Origin: CAMEON01 sp045128275
GTDB taxonomy: Bacteria > Bacillota > Clostridia > Oscillospirales > CAG-272
NCBI GenBank assembly: GCA_045128275.1
Contig: JBGVRH010000021.1
Span: 1-31,511 of the forward strand
Reading direction: 5' to 3'
DNA length: 31,511 bases
Positions 14,991 to 24,442 of this stretch are shown one piece after another (within the stretch, counting starts at the first letter, position 1; each line of letters begins with the position of its first letter). The translations under genes and the position numbers were made by a program. Under the pieces are notes generated by a model. The model did no database searches, was not told where the DNA came from, and saw only the letters and a list, made by a program, of their open reading frames with translations.

Positions 14991-17900
14991 TCCAATCGTT
15001 CTCCTTATTCTTGGCAATATCGGCTACGTCCAGAGTCAGCACCTTGGAGATGCCGCGCTCGGGCATGGTCACGCCGTAGAGGCGGGTGGCGGCGGCCATG
15101 GTGCCTCGGCGATGGGTAATCATGATGAACTGGGTCTCGTCGGAGTAGCGCTTGATGTATTGGGCGAGACGCTCCACGTTGACCTCGTCCAGGGCGGCCT
15201 CGATCTCGTCCAGGATGCAGAAGGGGGTGGGGTTGACCTTCAGAATGGCGAAGAACAAGGCAACGCCGATGAAGGCCTGCTCGCCGCCCGAGAGCTGCAT
15301 GAGGCTCTTGATGATCTTTCCGGGAGGGGCGGCCTTGATCTCAATGCCGCTCTCCAGGACGTTGTCGGGATCACTCAGGGTGATCTCGGCGGAGCCGCCT
15401 CCGAAGAGCTCGGAGAAGGTCACCGCGAAGTTCTCGTTGATCTTGTTGAAGGCATCCACGAAGGCGGTCTTCATCTCCCCCTCCAGGCGGCCGATGATGC
15501 CCATCAGCTCGCTCTTGGACTTCTCCAGGTCAGAAAGCTGCTCGCTCATGGTATCGTAGCGAGCCTTGGTCTCGTTGTATTTCTCCACGGCATCGGGATC
15601 GAAATGACCAATGAAGCGGAGCTTGTTGCGGCAGTCTGTCTGGGTGGCCACCACCTCGCGGCGGTTCTCGGCTGTCACGGGGGGATAGCCCAGGGCGACG
15701 GCATCGGCGCGGGACATCTCGTAGTCCTCCCAGAGCTTGCCCGAGAGCTTGTCCATCTCGGCCTGGAGTCCCGTGAGCTTGCTGTCGGCGGTGGTGAACT
15801 CGCGGAACAGATTTTCCTTGCGATCCATCTCCTCGCGCAGACGGGTGTTGATGGTGTTCAGCTTCTGCTCGTAGGCGGCGAAGTTCTCGTCGGCGCGGGC
15901 GCGGTCGGAGACCAGGGAAGCCAGAGTCGCCTCGCCCTCGGCGTACAGGCGACGGTTCTCGGTCTGGGAGTCGGCGGCCTCGGTCAGCTTCTGACGGTAG
16001 GCCTCCACGCGGTCGTCGCTGATCTGAATGTCGTTGCCCGTGGTAGCCATGCGCTCCTCGCAGAGGGATGCCAGGGTCTCGCGGGTCTCCACGTCCTTGC
16101 GTGCGGCAGAGATCTCGATCAGCAGGCGGGTCTGCTCGGCCTCCAGCTGATCCACGCGATCCTCGCAGTCGCCTCGCTCGGTAGCCTTCTCCTCGCGGAG
16201 AGTACGCAGTTCGGCCACAGCCTGCTCCAGTCCCTTCTCCTCGGCGCGGAGGGAGACCATAGCGGTCTCATTCTCCTCGTTCTGACGGAGAATGGCCTCG
16301 GAGTCCTCGCGGACACGGGTAAGCAGGGCCTCGTTGGCGTCCAGGTTGGCGCGGGAGCGGCTGAGCTTGTCCACCTCACCCGCCATGACGGCACGGGTCA
16401 GATCCCGCTTGTCCTCCAGGGCGGACTTGCCGCTGTCGGTGCGCTTGATCTGCTCCCGCAGGGAGGTCAGGGCAGCCTCAGAACTCTTGACGGTCTCCTC
16501 CAGGGAGGTCAGATCCTCCTCCATGCGCTTGATCTCGGCGGCGCGGGTCAGGGAGCTGTTCTTGCGTCCCGTGGAGCCGCCCGTAAAGGAGCCGCCCACG
16601 TTGATCTGCTGACCGTCCAGGGTCACCACGCGGACACGGTATTTCAACGCCTTGGCCATAGCCGTGGCGTGGTCAATATTGTCGAACACCAGAGTCCGTC
16701 CCAGGAGGGAGGACAGCACGGTGCGGTAGCGGTCATCGCAGGACACCAGGGTATCGGCCACGGCCACAAAGCCCGCAAAGCCCGATGCCCGCTTCATGTC
16801 GTCGCTCTCGGTGGAGGGACGCATGGAGGTGAGGGGGTAGAAGGTGGTACGGCCCGCGTTTGCCCGCTTGAGGGCGTAAATGGCGGCCTTGGCGGTCTCC
16901 TCGTCCTCCACCACGATGTTCTGAAGGCTGGCTCCCAGGGCGGTCTCCACAGCGGTGATGTAGTCCTGCTCCACCGAAATGAGCTGGGACAGAGGGCCGT
17001 AGATCTCGCCGCAGGGCGCGCCGCCGTAAGCGGTGATTCTTCCCTCGCGGTAGGCCTTCATGACGAACTTGACGGCGTCGGCGTAGCCCTCGAACTGGGC
17101 CTCCATGGCGCGGTAGGTGGTGATGCGCTGGGTCACGGAGTCACGGCGAAGGAGGGCGGAATTGTGCCGCTCGTGAAGATCGCCGTACTCCTCGTTGAGT
17201 CGGGTCAGGCTCTGCTCGGCGGCGGTGATCTCGGTAATGATGGCATCCAGCTTTTCGTTGTACTTGTCCACTACTCGCTGGTGGTCGTCCACTTCCTTCT
17301 GCAAGGCGCGGGAGATGGACTCGTATTCCTCGATCTCGGACAGAATGCCGCTGTTGCGGTCACTGTCGGAGTCGCGGGTGGTCTCCAGGACGGAGATGCT
17401 GACCCGCAGCTCCACCAGCTTCTCCTCGCGGTCGCGGATGTCGGCGGCGGCGGAGTCGATCAGCTCGGAGAGCCTTTCGATGCGGCGGTTCAGGGTATCG
17501 ATCTCGTCGGTATTGTCGGAAGATTTCTTTCCCAGAGCGGCCAGGGCTTCTCCCAGCTTGGCGCACTCGGCGCGGTGGGTCTCCAGCTCGGCGCGATCCA
17601 CGTCCAGCTGGCGGGTGAGGGCACCGCGGGACTCGGCGGCGGCGGCGATCATTTCCTCGGTGTGCCGCATGGTGGTCTCGGTGACACGGTAGCGGCTGTC
17701 CAGGTCGTGCTGGGACTCGGTGAGGGCGGTGATCTTACCCAGAAGCTCCTCGGAGGCGGCGCGGCTTCCCTGGCTCATCTCGGAAAGACGCTCCCGCTGG
17801 ACGTCCAGCGCCTCCACGGCCTCCTCGGCCTGGCGCAGGTCGAATTCGGCGTGGCCCCGAAGCTCGGAGGCCTCGGCGATCTCACGGCTGAGATGCTCGG

Positions 17901-18651
17901 TATCGTAGAGCCACAGGCTGATATCAGCCCGCTTCTTGGCCTCCAGCAGAACGATTCCCTTGCGGGCCTTGTTGGCCTCCTTTTCCAGGGGAACGATCTG
18001 GGACTCCACCTCCGCGAAAATGTCGCGGACACGAACCAGGTTGGTTTCGGTGGCATTCAGCTTGCGCTCGGCCTCGTTCTTCTTGACGCGGTACTTGGCG
18101 ATACCCGAGGCATCCTCGAACACGCTTCGTCTCTCCTCGCTCTTACGGGAGACCATGTCAGCGATACGGCCCTGACCGATGATGGAGTAGCCGTCTCGGC
18201 CGATACCCGTGTTGAGGAACAGCTCGTAAATATCCTTGAGGCGCACGGCCTTGCGGTTGATGAGGTACTCACTCTCCCCCGCGCGGAAGTAGCGGCGGGT
18301 GACGGTGACCTCGTCGTAGGGGCAATCCAGCTTACCGAAGTCGGAGGTATTGTCAAAGGTCACGGATACCTCGGCGTAGCCCATGGGACGGCGGCTGTCG
18401 GCGCCGCCGAAGATGACGTCCTCCATTTTACTGCTTCGCAGGGTCTTGGAGGAGATCTCACCCAGCACCCACCGCATGGCGTCGGCGATGTTGGATTTAC
18501 CGCTTCCGTTGGGGCCGACGATGACCGTAACGCCCACCGAGGAGCCGTCGGTCACCATCTGATCCGAGCCCTTATGGCCGGGATCAAAGACCAGCTTGGT
18601 ACGGTCGGGGAAGGACTTGAAGCCCTGCATTTCGATTGATTTTAAGTACAC
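14974..18651 (-). CDS. smc: Chromosome segregation protein SMC
   Basis: Structural maintenance of chromosomes ATPase, 1225 residues, the core of bacterial condensin with ScpA/ScpB. Walker A is GPNGSGKSN at 46-54. Two long coiled coils (about 165-500 and 680-1020) flank a hinge at about 515-650 containing TAYGGAPCGEIYGP. The C-terminal head has the signature LSGGEQAF and Walker B PFCILDEIEAALDE. The start is GTG at 18651, with AGGAG seven nt upstream. Residues 25-40 look like an insertion before Walker A compared with most bacterial SMCs. The 3' end overlaps ftsY. A 222-nt gap with a heptamer-repeat element separates it from rnc. Confidence 0.97.
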   Translation of the reverse strand: MYLKSIEMQGFKSFPDRTKLVFDPGHKGSDQMVTDGSSVGVTVIVGPNGSGKSNIADAMRWVLGEISSKTLRSSKMEDVIFGGADSRRPMGYAEVSVTFDNTSDFGKLDCPYDEVTVTRRYFRAGESEYLINRKAVRLKDIYELFLNTGIGRDGYSIIGQGRIADMVSRKSEERRSVFEDASGIAKYRVKKNEAERKLNATETNLVRVRDIFAEVESQIVPLEKEANKARKGIVLLEAKKRADISLWLYDTEHLSREIAEASELRGHAEFDLRQAEEAVEALDVQRERLSEMSQGSRAASEELLGKITALTESQHDLDSRYRVTETTMRHTEEMIAAAAESRGALTRQLDVDRAELETHRAECAKLGEALAALGKKSSDNTDEIDTLNRRIERLSELIDSAAADIRDREEKLVELRVSISVLETTRDSDSDRNSGILSEIEEYESISRALQKEVDDHQRVVDKYNEKLDAIITEITAAEQSLTRLNEEYGDLHERHNSALLRRDSVTQRITTYRAMEAQFEGYADAVKFVMKAYREGRITAYGGAPCGEIYGPLSQLISVEQDYITAVETALGASLQNIVVEDEETAKAAIYALKRANAGRTTFYPLTSMRPSTESDDMKRASGFAGFVAVADTLVSCDDRYRTVLSSLLGRTLVFDNIDHATAMAKALKYRVRVVTLDGQQINVGGSFTGGSTGRKNSSLTRAAEIKRMEEDLTSLEETVKSSEAALTSLREQIKRTDSGKSALEDKRDLTRAVMAGEVDKLSRSRANLDANEALLTRVREDSEAILRQNEENETAMVSLRAEEKGLEQAVAELRTLREEKATERGDCEDRVDQLEAEQTRLLIEISAARKDVETRETLASLCEERMATTGNDIQISDDRVEAYRQKLTEAADSQTENRRLYAEGEATLASLVSDRARADENFAAYEQKLNTINTRLREEMDRKENLFREFTTADSKLTGLQAEMDKLSGKLWEDYEMSRADAVALGYPPVTAENRREVVATQTDCRNKLRFIGHFDPDAVEKYNETKARYDTMSEQLSDLEKSKSELMGIIGRLEGEMKTAFVDAFNKINENFAVTFSELFGGGSAEITLSDPDNVLESGIEIKAAPPGKIIKSLMQLSGGEQAFIGVALFFAILKVNPTPFCILDEIEAALDEVNVERLAQYIKRYSDETQFIMITHRRGTMAAATRLYGVTMPERGISKVLTLDVADIAKNKENDWNGLFS

Positions 18652-18690
18652 AAATATGCTCCTGTTATCTCTGTAAGTAGGTCAGTTGTT

Positions 18691-18855
18691 AATTCGTAAT
18701 TCGCAATTCGTAATTCGTAATGAAGGAAGCATTTTGCTGTTGGCAAAATGCAATTTCATGATAAGGACGGGAACTGAACGCTTGGGGGCTTGGAAGTACA
18801 TATGACTTTCGGCGTGCTCAATTACGAATTACGCATTACGCATTACGAATTGAAG
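18691..18855. repeat. Heptamer-arm noncoding element 2 (between rnc and smc)
   Basis: The left arm is aattcgt, aattcgc, aattcgt, aattcgt, aatgaag in exact 7-nt steps from 18691 to 18725. The right arm is attacga, attacgc, attacgc, attacga, attgaag at 18821-18855, the approximate inverse complement. The core holds a perfect 9-bp hairpin GCATTTTGC/GCAAAATGC (18729-18751) and about 70 nt of unremarkable sequence. No ORF or terminator is visible. It interrupts an otherwise compact operon without obviously disrupting either gene. Confidence 0.8.
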
Positions 18856-18873
18856 CTCACGCCTTGATTTGGA

Positions 18874-19599
18874 TCAGCAAATCCCAAAGACCTTCAGCGC
18901 CGCCTTAGCCGCGGCCTGCTCGGCCTTTCTCTTGGAGGTGCCCACACCTCTGCCGCAGGGGTTGGAATTGACTCTGACCTCCACCTCAAAGGTCTTCTGG
19001 TGGTCGGGGCCGTCGGCGCGGATGAGAATATACTCCAGGACGTCGCCCTCGGTCTGCTGAACCAGCTGCTGGAGGGGAGTCTTGTAGTCCCCGTCGATGC
19101 CCTTGGATTCCAGTTCGGACAGATCCTTCTGCACCAGGGGCAAGAGGAACGCGGCGATGATATCCATGCCCCGCTCTCCCGCGTCCAGGTAGATGGCGGC
19201 CAGCAGGGCCTCAAAGGCGTCGGCCAGGATGTTCTCCTTGTCAAAGCCCCCGGATTGAGCCTCGCCCTTTCCGAGGCGGAGGCAATCTCCGATGCCGATG
19301 CGGCGGGCATAGCGGGCCAGAGCCTCGGCGCAGACCACGTCCTTGCGCATATTGGTGAGAACGCCCTCCCCCTCCTGGGGATAGGCGGTATACAGGTAAC
19401 GGCTGACCACGATGGACAGCACCGAGTCGCCTAAAAACTCCAGCCGCTCGTTGCAGAGGAGGTGGTGATTCCGCTCTCCCGTCTCATTGGAGTGGGAGGA
19501 ATGGGTCATGGCGCGGTGGAGGAGGGACTTGTCCCGGAAGGAGTAGCCCACAGCGGACTCCAACCGCTCCAGGGGATTCAGATTCATATTGGATGCCAC
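18874..19599 (-). CDS. rnc: Ribonuclease III
   Basis: Double-strand-specific endoribonuclease that processes rRNA precursors. It has 241 residues. The catalytic signature NERLEFLGDSVL is at 50-61, with the second acidic cluster at about 126-130 (LADAFEALLAA). A double-stranded-RNA-binding domain covers about 171-240, with its TSKRKAEQAAAKAAL end. The start is a GTG at 19599, because AAGGAG lies six nt upstream. An ATG four codons on (19587) is the alternative. Only 3 nt separate it from plsX. In many Firmicutes fabD, fabG and acpP lie between plsX and rnc; here they are absent. Confidence 0.97.
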   Translation of the reverse strand: MASNMNLNPLERLESAVGYSFRDKSLLHRAMTHSSHSNETGERNHHLLCNERLEFLGDSVLSIVVSRYLYTAYPQEGEGVLTNMRKDVVCAEALARYARRIGIGDCLRLGKGEAQSGGFDKENILADAFEALLAAIYLDAGERGMDIIAAFLLPLVQKDLSELESKGIDGDYKTPLQQLVQQTEGDVLEYILIRADGPDHQKTFEVEVRVNSNPCGRGVGTSKRKAEQAAAKAALKVFGIC

Positions 19600-19602
19600 G
19601 GC

Positions 19603-20607
19603 TTACTCCTTCTCCGCAGGGGTCTCGGCACCCAGCTGGCGCTCCAGGGACTCGATGGCCCCCGACTCGGCAAAGCGCATGGCCTGACGGATGGCACTCT
19701 TGAAGGCGCGGGCATCCGAGGAACCGTGAGCCTTGATGACGGGCTTGCGGAGACCCAGGATGGGGCTGCCGCCATGCTCCTTGACGTCGAAATCCTTCTT
19801 GAATTGCATGAAGGACTTTTTGACGGTGAGGGCACCCAGCTTGGTGAGCAGGGACTGGTAGAAGATGCCCTTCATGCGGGCCGAGAACATCTTACCCATG
19901 CCCTCCATGGTCTTGAGCAGGACGTTGCCCGTAAAGCCGTCGGTGACCAGGACATCACAGGGGCTGAAGGGAACCTGATTGCCCTCCACGTTGCCAACAA
20001 AGTTGATGTCGGGGCAGGCCTTGAGGAGCTGATGCGCCTCGGTATGGAGGGGAGTACCCTTATGCTCCTCGGCACCGTTGTTGAGAAGGCCCACGCGGGG
20101 ATTGTCCAGGCCGTAGAGGGCCTTCATGTAGGCCGAGCCCATGGCGGCGAACTGGGGAAGGAACTCGGGCTGAACCGTGACGTTGGCACCGCAGTCCAAA
20201 AGGAGGACGGGAGGATTGAAGGGGAGCGTGGCGGCCAGGGCGGCGCGGTGAACCCCCTTGATGCGGCGGACGGTCAGAGTCGCCCCCGCGAAGAGGGTAC
20301 CCGTGTTGCCGCAGGAGACCATAGCGTCTCCCTCTCCGCCCGCCAGAGCCTTGAGGGCCATGGTCATGGAGGAATCCTTCTTCTCGCGGAAGGCCATGGA
20401 GTCGTCCTCCATGGTGATGACGGTCTCGGCGTGGAGGATCTCAAAGCCCGAGATATCCAGCCCGTTCTCACGGGCGACGGTCTCCAGGATCTCCTTATGA
20501 CCCACCAGGAGGTACTCCCCTCCCAGCTCGGCCTTGGCATCGATAACGCCCTTGAGCATTTCCAGGGGGGCGTTGTCGCCGCCCATGCAGTCGATGATCA
20601 TTTTCAT
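19603..20607 (-). CDS. plsX: Phosphate acyltransferase PlsX
   Basis: PlsX converts acyl-ACP to acyl-phosphate, the first step of PlsX/PlsY phosphatidic acid synthesis at the membrane surface. It has 334 residues, the usual length. Recognisable segments are the N-terminal MIIDCMGGDNAP, VSCGNTGTLFAGATL, LLDCGANV, VGLLNNGAEEHKG, VTDGFTGNVLLKTMEG and the C-terminal HGSSDARAFKSAI. The ATG at 20607 has AAAGGA 10 nt upstream. It is closely linked to rnc. A 142-nt spacer with several hairpins separates it from trmFO. Confidence 0.97.
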   Translation of the reverse strand: MKMIIDCMGGDNAPLEMLKGVIDAKAELGGEYLLVGHKEILETVARENGLDISGFEILHAETVITMEDDSMAFREKKDSSMTMALKALAGGEGDAMVSCGNTGTLFAGATLTVRRIKGVHRAALAATLPFNPPVLLLDCGANVTVQPEFLPQFAAMGSAYMKALYGLDNPRVGLLNNGAEEHKGTPLHTEAHQLLKACPDINFVGNVEGNQVPFSPCDVLVTDGFTGNVLLKTMEGMGKMFSARMKGIFYQSLLTKLGALTVKKSFMQFKKDFDVKEHGGSPILGLRKPVIKAHGSSDARAFKSAIRQAMRFAESGAIESLERQLGAETPAEKE

Positions 20608-20647
20608 GTTTTCGGTTTCCTTTCTGTTTGTATTGGCGGAAACCCAA

Positions 20648-20741
20648 CCGCGAAAAGCGGAACGATCAAAAGCCTTTAAGGGGTCTTGCGATTAAAGACT
20701 TTTGGCCGCTCGGAACCCGACTCAAATGGACAGGTTCCATT
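20648..20741. other. Hairpin-rich spacer between trmFO and plsX
   Basis: The 142-nt gap holds three inverted repeats: CCGC-gaaaa-GCGG (20648-20660), a 13-position stem 20667-20679 with 20692-20704 (one mismatch), and AATGGA/TCCATT (20725-20741). None carries a clear T tract on the minus strand. It may be a transcript-processing or stability region, or a degenerate repeat. Confidence 0.5.
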
Positions 20742-20749
20742 GGGCGATC

Positions 20750-22084
20750 TTACTGTTTTGCTTGGTTCACGGTATCCATCACCCCGTCCAGCGCATCCAA
20801 GGCTCTGGCGGCGTAGACCTCGTAGCGGGCGACCTTACCGCCCTTGACGCGGTGATCCAGGGAGGGGATGATGCCGAAGTTGGCGTTCATGGGGACGAAG
20901 TCCGCCAAACCGCCGTGGCTGATGTAGTGTGCCATAGCGCCGATCATGGTGGTCTCGGGGAAGATCAGAGGCTCCAGCCCCAAGGCCTTACGGGCGGCAT
21001 TGAGACCCGCCACGAAGCCCGAGCCCGTAGACTCGATGTAGCCCTCCACGCCCGTCATCTGACCGGCGAAGTAGACCTGACCCTCGCCGTATCCCTTGCG
21101 GAGCTTATAGTCAGCATCCAGCAGGTCGGGGGAGGGGAGGTAGGTGTTGCGGTGCATGACACCGTAGCGGAGGAACTCGGCGTTCTCCAGACCGGGGATC
21201 ATGGAGAAGACCCGCTTTTGCGCGGGGAAGGTGAGGTGGGTCTGGAAGCCCACCAGATTGTACATGGTTCCCTCTTTGTTCTCGCGGCGAAGCTGAACCA
21301 CGGCGTAGGAGCGAGCATCGGTGCGGCTGTCCACCAGACCCACGGGCTTGAGAGGCCCGTAGCGCAGGGTGTCGTAGCCTCGCTTAGCCATGACCTCCAC
21401 GGGCATACAGCCCTCGAAGACCTTGAGATCCTTGTCAAAGTCCTTCAGCTCGGCCTCCTCGGCGGTGATGAGAGCGTTGTAGAAGGCATCGTACTGCTCC
21501 TTGGTCATGGGGCAGTTGATGTAGTCGGCGTCACCCTTGTTGTAGCGGGAGGCGAAGAAGGCCACGTCCATATTGATGGAGGCGAAATCCACGATGGGGG
21601 CAACGGCATCGAAGAAGTGGAAGCCCTCGCCGATCAGATTGTCCTTCAGCCAATCCGCGAAGGTATCGGCGGTGAGAGGGCCTGTGGCCACCACGGTAAT
21701 GCCCTCGGTGGGTAGCTCGGTGATCTCTTCCTCCACCACGGTGATAAGGGGGTGATTTTGGATCTTCTCGGTGATGTAGGCCGAGAACTTGTCCCGATCC
21801 ACCGCCAGAGCCGATCCTGCGGGGACCTGGGTGGCGCGGGCGGCCTCCATGATGAGGGAGCCCATGCGGGAAAGCTCCTCCTTCAGAAGTCCCGAGGCCA
21901 CGGTGATGCGGTCGGAGCGCAGGGAGTTGGAGCAGACCAGCTCGGCATAGCCCTCGCTGTGGTGGGCAGGGGTGAACTTCTTGGGCTTCATCTCGTAGAG
22001 AGTGACCTCGACCCCTCTTTGGGCGGCCTGCCAGGCGGCCTCACTGCCCGCCAGGCCCGCGCCGTATACGTTTATGTGTGCCAT
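20750..22084 (-). CDS. trmFO: Methylenetetrahydrofolate-tRNA (uracil-5-)-methyltransferase TrmFO
   Basis: Flavoprotein that makes 5-methyluridine-54 in the tRNA T loop using methylene-tetrahydrofolate and FADH2, the usual route in Gram-positive bacteria. It has 444 residues. The FAD-binding Rossmann motif is GAGLAGSEAA (8-17). Further family segments are ELVCSNSLRSD, a CPMTKEQYDAFYNAL region, GYDTLRYGPLKPVGL, FAGQMTGVEGYIES and the Cys of FEGCMPVE. The ATG at 22084 lies 3 nt past the topA stop, and its GAGGAG is inside topA, so expression is coupled. topA-trmFO order is common in Firmicutes. Confidence 0.97.
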   Translation of the reverse strand: MAHINVYGAGLAGSEAAWQAAQRGVEVTLYEMKPKKFTPAHHSEGYAELVCSNSLRSDRITVASGLLKEELSRMGSLIMEAARATQVPAGSALAVDRDKFSAYITEKIQNHPLITVVEEEITELPTEGITVVATGPLTADTFADWLKDNLIGEGFHFFDAVAPIVDFASINMDVAFFASRYNKGDADYINCPMTKEQYDAFYNALITAEEAELKDFDKDLKVFEGCMPVEVMAKRGYDTLRYGPLKPVGLVDSRTDARSYAVVQLRRENKEGTMYNLVGFQTHLTFPAQKRVFSMIPGLENAEFLRYGVMHRNTYLPSPDLLDADYKLRKGYGEGQVYFAGQMTGVEGYIESTGSGFVAGLNAARKALGLEPLIFPETTMIGAMAHYISHGGLADFVPMNANFGIIPSLDHRVKGGKVARYEVYAARALDALDGVMDTVNQAKQ

Positions 22085-22087
22085 GGC

Positions 22088-24421
22088 TTACTCCTCGGTG
22101 GGGATATCGGCCATAGGCTCGGCCTCGCGGGAGTAGCCGCAGGCCTTGTCGTGGCAGACCAGAAGGGCCTTACCCTTCTTGCGGAAGAGCATCTGCCCGC
22201 AGGTGGGACAGGTCTCGGCGGTGGGAAGATCCCAGGAGGAGAAGTCGCAGTCGGGATAGCGCTCACAGCTGTAGAATACGGTCTTGTTGCGTCCCGTCTT
22301 CATGACCAGCTTGGCGGAGCACTTGGGACAGGCCACGCCGATGTCGCGGGTCTTGGGCTTGGTGTACTTACAGGTGGGGTAGGCCGAGCAGGCGTAGAAG
22401 CTGCCGTAGCGGCCGTTGCGAAGCACCATGGGCGCGCCGCACTTCTCGCAGACCATATCGGGAACGATCTCGGGCTTCTTCTCGGTCTCGGATGCCTCGG
22501 TGGCCTCGGTAGCCTTCTTCTCGGCGGCGGGATCAGCCTCGGGGGTCAGAGGCTTGGTGTTCTTACAGGTAGGATAGTTGGGGCAAGCGGCGAACTTACC
22601 GAAGCGGCCATTCTTGACGATCATCTGGGCGCCGCACTTGTCGCAGACCATGTCGGTGGTCTCCACAGGGAGACTCACGCTGATGCTGCCGATGGTCTTC
22701 TCGGCGGCGGTGAGCTGCTGCTCAAAGCTGCCCCAGAAGCGGGACAGAACCGTGGTCATCTCCTCGTTTCCCGCCTCGATGCCGTCCAGCTCGTCCTCCA
22801 TATGGGCGGTGAACTGCTCATCCACCACGGTGGAGAAGTTCTGCAGCATGATGGTGTTGGTGACCTCACCCAGCTCGGTGGGCACCAGGGACTTGGACTC
22901 TCTCTTGACGTAGCCGCGGGAGATGATGGTGGTGATGATGGTAGCGAAGGTGGAGGGACGGCCAATGCCCTTCTCCTCCAGGAGCTTGATGAGGGACGCC
23001 TCGGTGTAGCGGGGCGGGGGCTCGGTGAAGTGACGGGCGGGGTCGATCTTGTCGGACTCCAGCACCTGGCCCTCGGTGAGGGCGGGGATGCGGAGATCCT
23101 TCTGCTCCTCGGGCTCGTCGGCGTGGGGGCGGTGGGACTCGTCCACGGACTCCTCGTAGACCGCCATGTAGCCGGGGAAGGTAACGGTGTAGCCGCCGGT
23201 GCGGAAGAGGTAGCCCTTGCAGTCGAAGTCCAGGGTCAGAGTCGCCAGATCGGCGGACTCCATCTGGCTGGCCACGAAGCGCTCCCAGATGAGCTTGTAG
23301 AGGCGGTACTGATCCGAGGTCAGAGCCTTGCGAACCATGGCAGGCTCGATCTCCACGCGGGCGGGGCGGATGGCCTCGTGGGCGTCCTGGGCGGTGGCGC
23401 GGGTCTTATAGACGCGGGGAGTCTCGGGATAGTAGCGGTCACCGTACTTTTCGCGGATGAGAGAAGCGGCGGCGGCCTGGGCATCAGCCGAGACACGGAG
23501 GGAGTCGGTACGCATGTAGGTGATCAAACCCTGTACGCCGCCGAACTCCGAGCCGAGATTGACACCCTCATACAGCTCCTGGGCGACCCGCATGACGCGC
23601 TGGGACTGGAAGCCCAGCTTGCGGGAGGCCTCCTGCTGCATGGTGGAGGTGGTGAAGGGGGGAGCGGGATGCTTCTTACGGGTGGAGCGCTTGACGCTGT
23701 CCACGGTGAAGGGCTGACCCTCCACGGTATTCACCACGGTCATGGCCTCAGCCTCATTGGAAAGGCGCATCTTGCCGCTGTGGTCGCCGTAGAAGCGGGC
23801 GGTAAAGGGCTTGCCCTCGGCGGGGATGAGGGTAGCGTCGATGGTCCAGTATTCCTCGGGGACAAAGGCGCGGATCTCGTTCTCTCTGTCCACGACGATC
23901 TTGGTGGCTACCGACTGCACACGTCCCGCGGACAGACCGCTTCGCACCGTCTTCCACAGGAAGGGAGAGAGCTTGTAGCCCACGATGCGATCCAGGATGC
24001 GGCGGGTCTGCTGGGCGTTGACCAGGTTCATGTCGATGGGTCTGGGCTGCTTGATGGCGGCCTTGACCACGGTCTTGGTGACCTCGTTGAAGGTCACGCG
24101 CTGAACCTGCTCCACGGGGATGCCCAGGGCGTTGGCCAGGTGCCAGGAGATGGCCTCACCCTCGCGGTCGGGGTCGGTTGCGAGGAAGATCTTGCCGGCG
24201 TTCTTGGCCTCCTTCTTGATCTCCTTGATGATATCGCCCTTGCCGCGGATGTTGATGTAGTGAGCGGCGAAGCCGTTCTCAATATCCACGCCGAGGGTGC
24301 TCTTGGGCAGGTCGCGGACGTGACCCACCGAGGCGATGACCTTATAGTTGGAGCCGAGATAGCCCTTGATGGTGCTTGCCTTGGAGGGAGACTCCACAAT
24401 GACCAGATTGGTTTTTGCCAT
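22088..24421 (-). CDS. topA: DNA topoisomerase I
   Basis: Type IA topoisomerase relaxing negative supercoils, 777 residues. The TOPRIM domain begins NLVIVESPSKA and has TDPDREGE at 82-89. SAGRVQSVATKIV is at 174-186. The active-site Tyr302 is in TYMRTDSLRV. KGIGRPSTFATII follows at about 494-506. The C-terminus carries four zinc-ribbon-like Cys4 modules: 593-619, 658-684, 698-725 and 738-761. A Glu/Ala-rich linker lies between the first two. The ATG at 24421 has AAAGGA 11 nt upstream. A small hairpin (24443-24461) fills the gap to dprA. Confidence 0.97.
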   Translation of the reverse strand: MAKTNLVIVESPSKASTIKGYLGSNYKVIASVGHVRDLPKSTLGVDIENGFAAHYINIRGKGDIIKEIKKEAKNAGKIFLATDPDREGEAISWHLANALGIPVEQVQRVTFNEVTKTVVKAAIKQPRPIDMNLVNAQQTRRILDRIVGYKLSPFLWKTVRSGLSAGRVQSVATKIVVDRENEIRAFVPEEYWTIDATLIPAEGKPFTARFYGDHSGKMRLSNEAEAMTVVNTVEGQPFTVDSVKRSTRKKHPAPPFTTSTMQQEASRKLGFQSQRVMRVAQELYEGVNLGSEFGGVQGLITYMRTDSLRVSADAQAAAASLIREKYGDRYYPETPRVYKTRATAQDAHEAIRPARVEIEPAMVRKALTSDQYRLYKLIWERFVASQMESADLATLTLDFDCKGYLFRTGGYTVTFPGYMAVYEESVDESHRPHADEPEEQKDLRIPALTEGQVLESDKIDPARHFTEPPPRYTEASLIKLLEEKGIGRPSTFATIITTIISRGYVKRESKSLVPTELGEVTNTIMLQNFSTVVDEQFTAHMEDELDGIEAGNEEMTTVLSRFWGSFEQQLTAAEKTIGSISVSLPVETTDMVCDKCGAQMIVKNGRFGKFAACPNYPTCKNTKPLTPEADPAAEKKATEATEASETEKKPEIVPDMVCEKCGAPMVLRNGRYGSFYACSAYPTCKYTKPKTRDIGVACPKCSAKLVMKTGRNKTVFYSCERYPDCDFSSWDLPTAETCPTCGQMLFRKKGKALLVCHDKACGYSREAEPMADIPTEE

Positions 24422-24442
24422 GTGAACTGTATTCCTTTCGTT

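Noticed and set aside
13891..18639. A very long open frame on the plus strand (about 1580 codons) opposite smc and ftsY
   Set aside because: It is the antisense shadow of GC-rich coding sequence. Its translation is low-complexity Ser/Gly/Leu/His-rich with no family motifs, and the minus strand carries unmistakable SMC and FtsY motifs.
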